Below are positions 21,224 through 23,863 of a stretch of DNA of 23,863 nucleotides, piece by piece. The DNA lies in assembly GCA_024690635.1 (NCBI GenBank), contig JAILOW010000111.1:1-23863 (forward strand), given 5' to 3'. Origin of the DNA: Butyrivibrio sp. (GTDB lineage: Bacteria > Bacillota_A > Clostridia > Lachnospirales > Lachnospiraceae). The notes beneath the pieces were generated by a model, which saw only the letters and a list, made by a program, of their open reading frames with translations, was not told the DNA's origin and searched no databases. A program made the position numbers and the translations under genes. Each line of letters starts with the position of its first letter. Position 1 is the first letter of the stretch.

Positions 21224-23863
21224 TCAGATTGCTTCCTTCATAGGTTCATTTTTCTGCTGAACCTTCTTTTGAGCAGTGGAGAGCATGAGCTTAATTCTGT
21301 TAAGCTGGTTTACCTCAGATGCGCCGGGATCGTAGTCAATGGCTACAATATTGCATCCGGGATACATATGTCTCATCTGCTTTATTACACCTTTTCCCAC
21401 AACGTGGTTTGGAAGACAGCCAAAGGGCTGAGTACATACGATATTGGTGGCACCGTCTTTTATAAGCTCAACCATTTCTCCTGTAAGGAACCATCCTTCA
21501 CCGGTCTGGTTGCCGATTGAAACAATGGGCTTTGCGTATTCCACAAGCTTGTAGATGCTTGTAGGCGGATCAAAGTGAACGCTCTTTTCAAAGGCCTTAG
21601 TAGCGCTGCTTCTAAGTCTCTCTATTAGCCATATGCCCATACGGCAGAATGCTGCGGTCTTTTTGGAGGTTCCAAGTTCCTTGGCTTTGTAGATCTGATT
21701 GTAGAAGCAGTAGAGCATAAAGTCCATAAGATCCGGAACTACAGCCTCAGCGCCTTCTGATTCAAGAAGCTTTACAAGGTAGTTGTTGGCTGCGGGTGCA
21801 AATTTAACTAGGATCTCACCAACTACGCCGACCCTTGGCTTAACAACATCTGTAAGTTCTATCTTATCAAAGTCTTCGATTATCTCTCTGCAAAGCTTGT
21901 TGAACCTAATAAGATTAAGGTGTTTTGCGGATACACATTTAATGGCTTCTTTCAGCCATTTTTCATGGCAGGCATCTACCGAACCTTTTACCTTTTCATA
22001 AGGTCTCATTCTGTAGACACATCTCATGAAGATATCACCGAGTATAGCGCCTAAAGCAGCTCTTTCAAGCATTTCAGGGGTTATCTTAAAGCCGGGATTA
22101 GCCTCCAATTTGGAAAGATTAAGTGAAACAACTGGAATCTGTTCCATTCCGGCTTTTTTAAGAGCTCTTCTGATGAAACCTACGTAATTGGTAGCTCTGC
22201 ATCCGCCTCCTGTCTGGGACATGATGACAGCGGTTCTGTTAAGGTCATATTTTCCGGAATGAAGCTCATCCATGATCTGACCTACAACCCAGAGTGAAGG
22301 GTAGCAGGCATCGTTGTTTACGTATTTAAGTCCCATGTCGATGGCATGCCTGTTATCGTTTTGCATTACCACAAAATTGTAACCGCAGGATGCAAAAGCG
22401 GGCTCTAAAATATCAAAGTGAATAGGCGACATCTGAGGGCAGAGAATGGTGTAATTCTTTCTCATATCCTCGGTAAAGAGAACTCTGTTATTGGCTGTTG
22501 AATTAATGTTTCTCTTTTGCGCCTTCTGTTTACGTACTCTGATGGCTGCAAGAAGAGAACGTACTCTGATCCTTGCACTTCCAAGGGAGTTTACTTCGTC
22601 AATCTTAAGGCAGGTGTAAATCTTGTCTGAACCTGCGAGGATATCATTGACCTGATCGGTAGTTACAGCATCGAGACCGCATCCGAAGGAGTTAAGCTGT
22701 ATAAGATCAAGGTCTTCTCTGGTTCTGACAAAGCTTGCTGCAGCATAAAGCCTTGAATGATACATCCACTGATCGGAGACGATAAGAGGTCTGTCGGGGT
22801 GTCCAAGGTGTGATACGCTGTCTTCTGTAAGAACAGCAACGCCGTAGGAGCAGATCATATCGGGGATTCCATGATTGATCTCGGGATCCACGTGATAGGG
22901 ACGGCCTGCAAGGACAATACCGTGCTTGCCGTTTTCTTCCATCCATTTAAGAGTTTCTTCGCCCTTTTTCTTAATGTCCTCACGGACATCAGCCATTTCC
23001 TTCCAGCCTTCTTTTGCAGCTGTTATAACCTCAGCAGCTGGGATCTCTGAAAACTCTTTTACAAGTGAATCAGTTACTGTCCTAAGGCTCGTAAATGCCA
23101 TAAAGGGATTGCGAAGCTTCATCTTACCGTCGGTGATGGCTTCCACATTGTTTTTGATATTCTCTGAATATGATGTGACAATAGGGCAGTTGTAGTGGTT
23201 GGTTGCGCCTTCCACCTCTTCACGCTCGTAGAAAAGACCGGGATAGAAGATGAAATCAACATTCTGCCTGATAAGCCATTCCACATGTCCGTGGGAGAGC
23301 TTTGCAGGGTAACACTCTGATTCACTGGGGATTGATTCGATTCCAAGCTCGTAAATCTGATGTGTGGAGCGGGGAGACAGAACAACCCTGTAACCAAGCT
23401 TTGTAAAGAAAGTGAACCAGAAGGGGTAATTTTCGTAAAAATTCAAAACCCTGGGTATGCCTACAGTACCTCTAAAAGCTCTATCCGCTGTAAGAGGCTC
23501 ATAGCCAAAGATCTTTTTGTATTTGTAGTCAAAGAGGTTAGGGATATTATCGGCATTTTTAACTTTGCCGATACCTCTTTCACATCTGTTACCTGAAATA
23601 TGCTGACGTCCGCCGGTAAACTTGTTCACAGTAAGACGACAGTGGTTGGTACAGCCCTGACATGTGGTCATGGATGTGGTGTACTCAAGACTGTTTATCT
23701 GATTGATGGAGTGCATTGTTGTGTGATAGTCTTTTGTTTCGTTGTATCTGTCTCTTGCAATAAGAGCAGCACCAAATGCACCCATGATTCCGGCGATATC
23801 AGGTCTTATTGCTTCTGCACCCGAAATGATTTCAAAAGCTCTTAAAACAGCATCGTTATAGAA
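21224..23863 (-). CDS. Large acyl-CoA dehydratase activase-related protein (BadF/BcrAD plus DUF2229), C-terminal part
   Basis: Reads from beyond the window edge at 23863 to a stop at 21224-21226; 879 residues are visible and the N-terminal ATPase part is cut off. The first visible residues (FYNDAVLRAFEI, then GIMGAFGAALIARDR) are the end of an ASKHA-type activase domain of the 2-hydroxyglutaryl-CoA dehydratase activator family. A cysteine-rich junction (CQGCTNHCRLTV, then GNRCERGIG) probably holds an Fe-S cluster. The DUF2229 region follows (RVLNFYENYPFW, ESECYPAKLSHGHVEWL, NSFGCGLDAVTTDQ). The C-terminal dehydratase-like part has VNNDACYPS, MSQTGGGCRATNY and TQPFGCLPNHVVGKG. Whole proteins of this kind are about 1,400 residues. 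The reaction is not established; a partner dehydratase is not visible here. Confidence 0.9.
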   Translation of the reverse strand, partial: FYNDAVLRAFEIISGAEAIRPDIAGIMGAFGAALIARDRYNETKDYHTTMHSINQINSLEYTTSMTTCQGCTNHCRLTVNKFTGGRQHISGNRCERGIGKVKNADNIPNLFDYKYKKIFGYEPLTADRAFRGTVGIPRVLNFYENYPFWFTFFTKLGYRVVLSPRSTHQIYELGIESIPSESECYPAKLSHGHVEWLIRQNVDFIFYPGLFYEREEVEGATNHYNCPIVTSYSENIKNNVEAITDGKMKLRNPFMAFTSLRTVTDSLVKEFSEIPAAEVITAAKEGWKEMADVREDIKKKGEETLKWMEENGKHGIVLAGRPYHVDPEINHGIPDMICSYGVAVLTEDSVSHLGHPDRPLIVSDQWMYHSRLYAAASFVRTREDLDLIQLNSFGCGLDAVTTDQVNDILAGSDKIYTCLKIDEVNSLGSARIRVRSLLAAIRVRKQKAQKRNINSTANNRVLFTEDMRKNYTILCPQMSPIHFDILEPAFASCGYNFVVMQNDNRHAIDMGLKYVNNDACYPSLWVVGQIMDELHSGKYDLNRTAVIMSQTGGGCRATNYVGFIRRALKKAGMEQIPVVSLNLSKLEANPGFKITPEMLERAALGAILGDIFMRCVYRMRPYEKVKGSVDACHEKWLKEAIKCVSAKHLNLIRFNKLCREIIEDFDKIELTDVVKPRVGVVGEILVKFAPAANNYLVKLLESEGAEAVVPDLMDFMLYCFYNQIYKAKELGTSKKTAAFCRMGIWLIERLRSSATKAFEKSVHFDPPTSIYKLVEYAKPIVSIGNQTGEGWFLTGEMVELIKDGATNIVCTQPFGCLPNHVVGKGVIKQMRHMYPGCNIVAIDYDPGASEVNQLNRIKLMLSTAQKKVQQKNEPMKEAI

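Overview
The window looks like a chromosomal segment of an anaerobic Firmicute, most likely a Lachnospiraceae member close to Butyrivibrio/Pseudobutyrivibrio. This rests on moderate-to-low GC, strong Shine-Dalgarno sites, TTG starts on some genes, an energy-converting Ech-type [NiFe] hydrogenase with its maturation genes, a MinCDE system, a MecA-type adaptor, and a very large acyl-CoA dehydratase activase-related protein. The genus is an inference from gene content and protein style, not from a marker gene. Almost everything is on the + strand. Only the last 2.6 kb is on the - strand, converging on a shared terminator.

Layout. (1) 1-371: 3' end of tsf (EF-Ts), then a clear intrinsic terminator. 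(2) 506-4770: minC-minD-minE, followed at 15 nt by a CtpE/Exp7-type cation P-type ATPase. (3) 4836-5276: a one-cysteine OhrR-type MarR regulator with its own promoter. (4) 5411-15840: a continuous, tightly packed run of 11 genes: a His-rich CsoR/RcnR-family metal sensor, echABCDEF, then hypF-hypC-hypD-hypE. A candidate sigma-A promoter and a long imperfect inverted repeat lie just in front of it. (5) 15891-16760: a MecA-like ClpC adaptor, closed by a strong terminator. (6) 16820-20568: rluF-like pseudouridine synthase, ligA, metA. The terminator of the preceding unit sits directly against the rluF ribosome binding site. (7) 20684-21163: a small protein carrying a free-standing UvrD/PcrA-C-terminal-like domain. 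(8) 21224-23863 (-): a truncated activase-related protein running off the window.

How the genes work together. EchA/B are the membrane ion-translocating part. EchC/D/E/F form the soluble ferredoxin-oxidising, H2-evolving arm, coupling reduced ferredoxin to H2 and an ion gradient. HypF/C/D/E make the Fe(CN)2CO part of the active site. The nickel-insertion factors HypA/HypB and a maturation endopeptidase are not here. The large subunit EchE ends right after the distal CxxC motif, so it should not need the endopeptidase. The metal sensor leading the operon has the Cys-His-Cys ligand set plus nine N-terminal histidines, which makes a nickel-responsive (InrS-like) regulator a reasonable hypothesis.

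The most interesting points are the candidate nickel-sensor/leader-hairpin control of an ech-hyp operon, the Ala/Pro-rich tails on both EchC and EchF, the terminator abutting rluF, the stand-alone UvrD-type domain, and the P-type ATPase attached to the min operon. I found no CRISPR array, insertion sequence, prophage, tRNA or rRNA.
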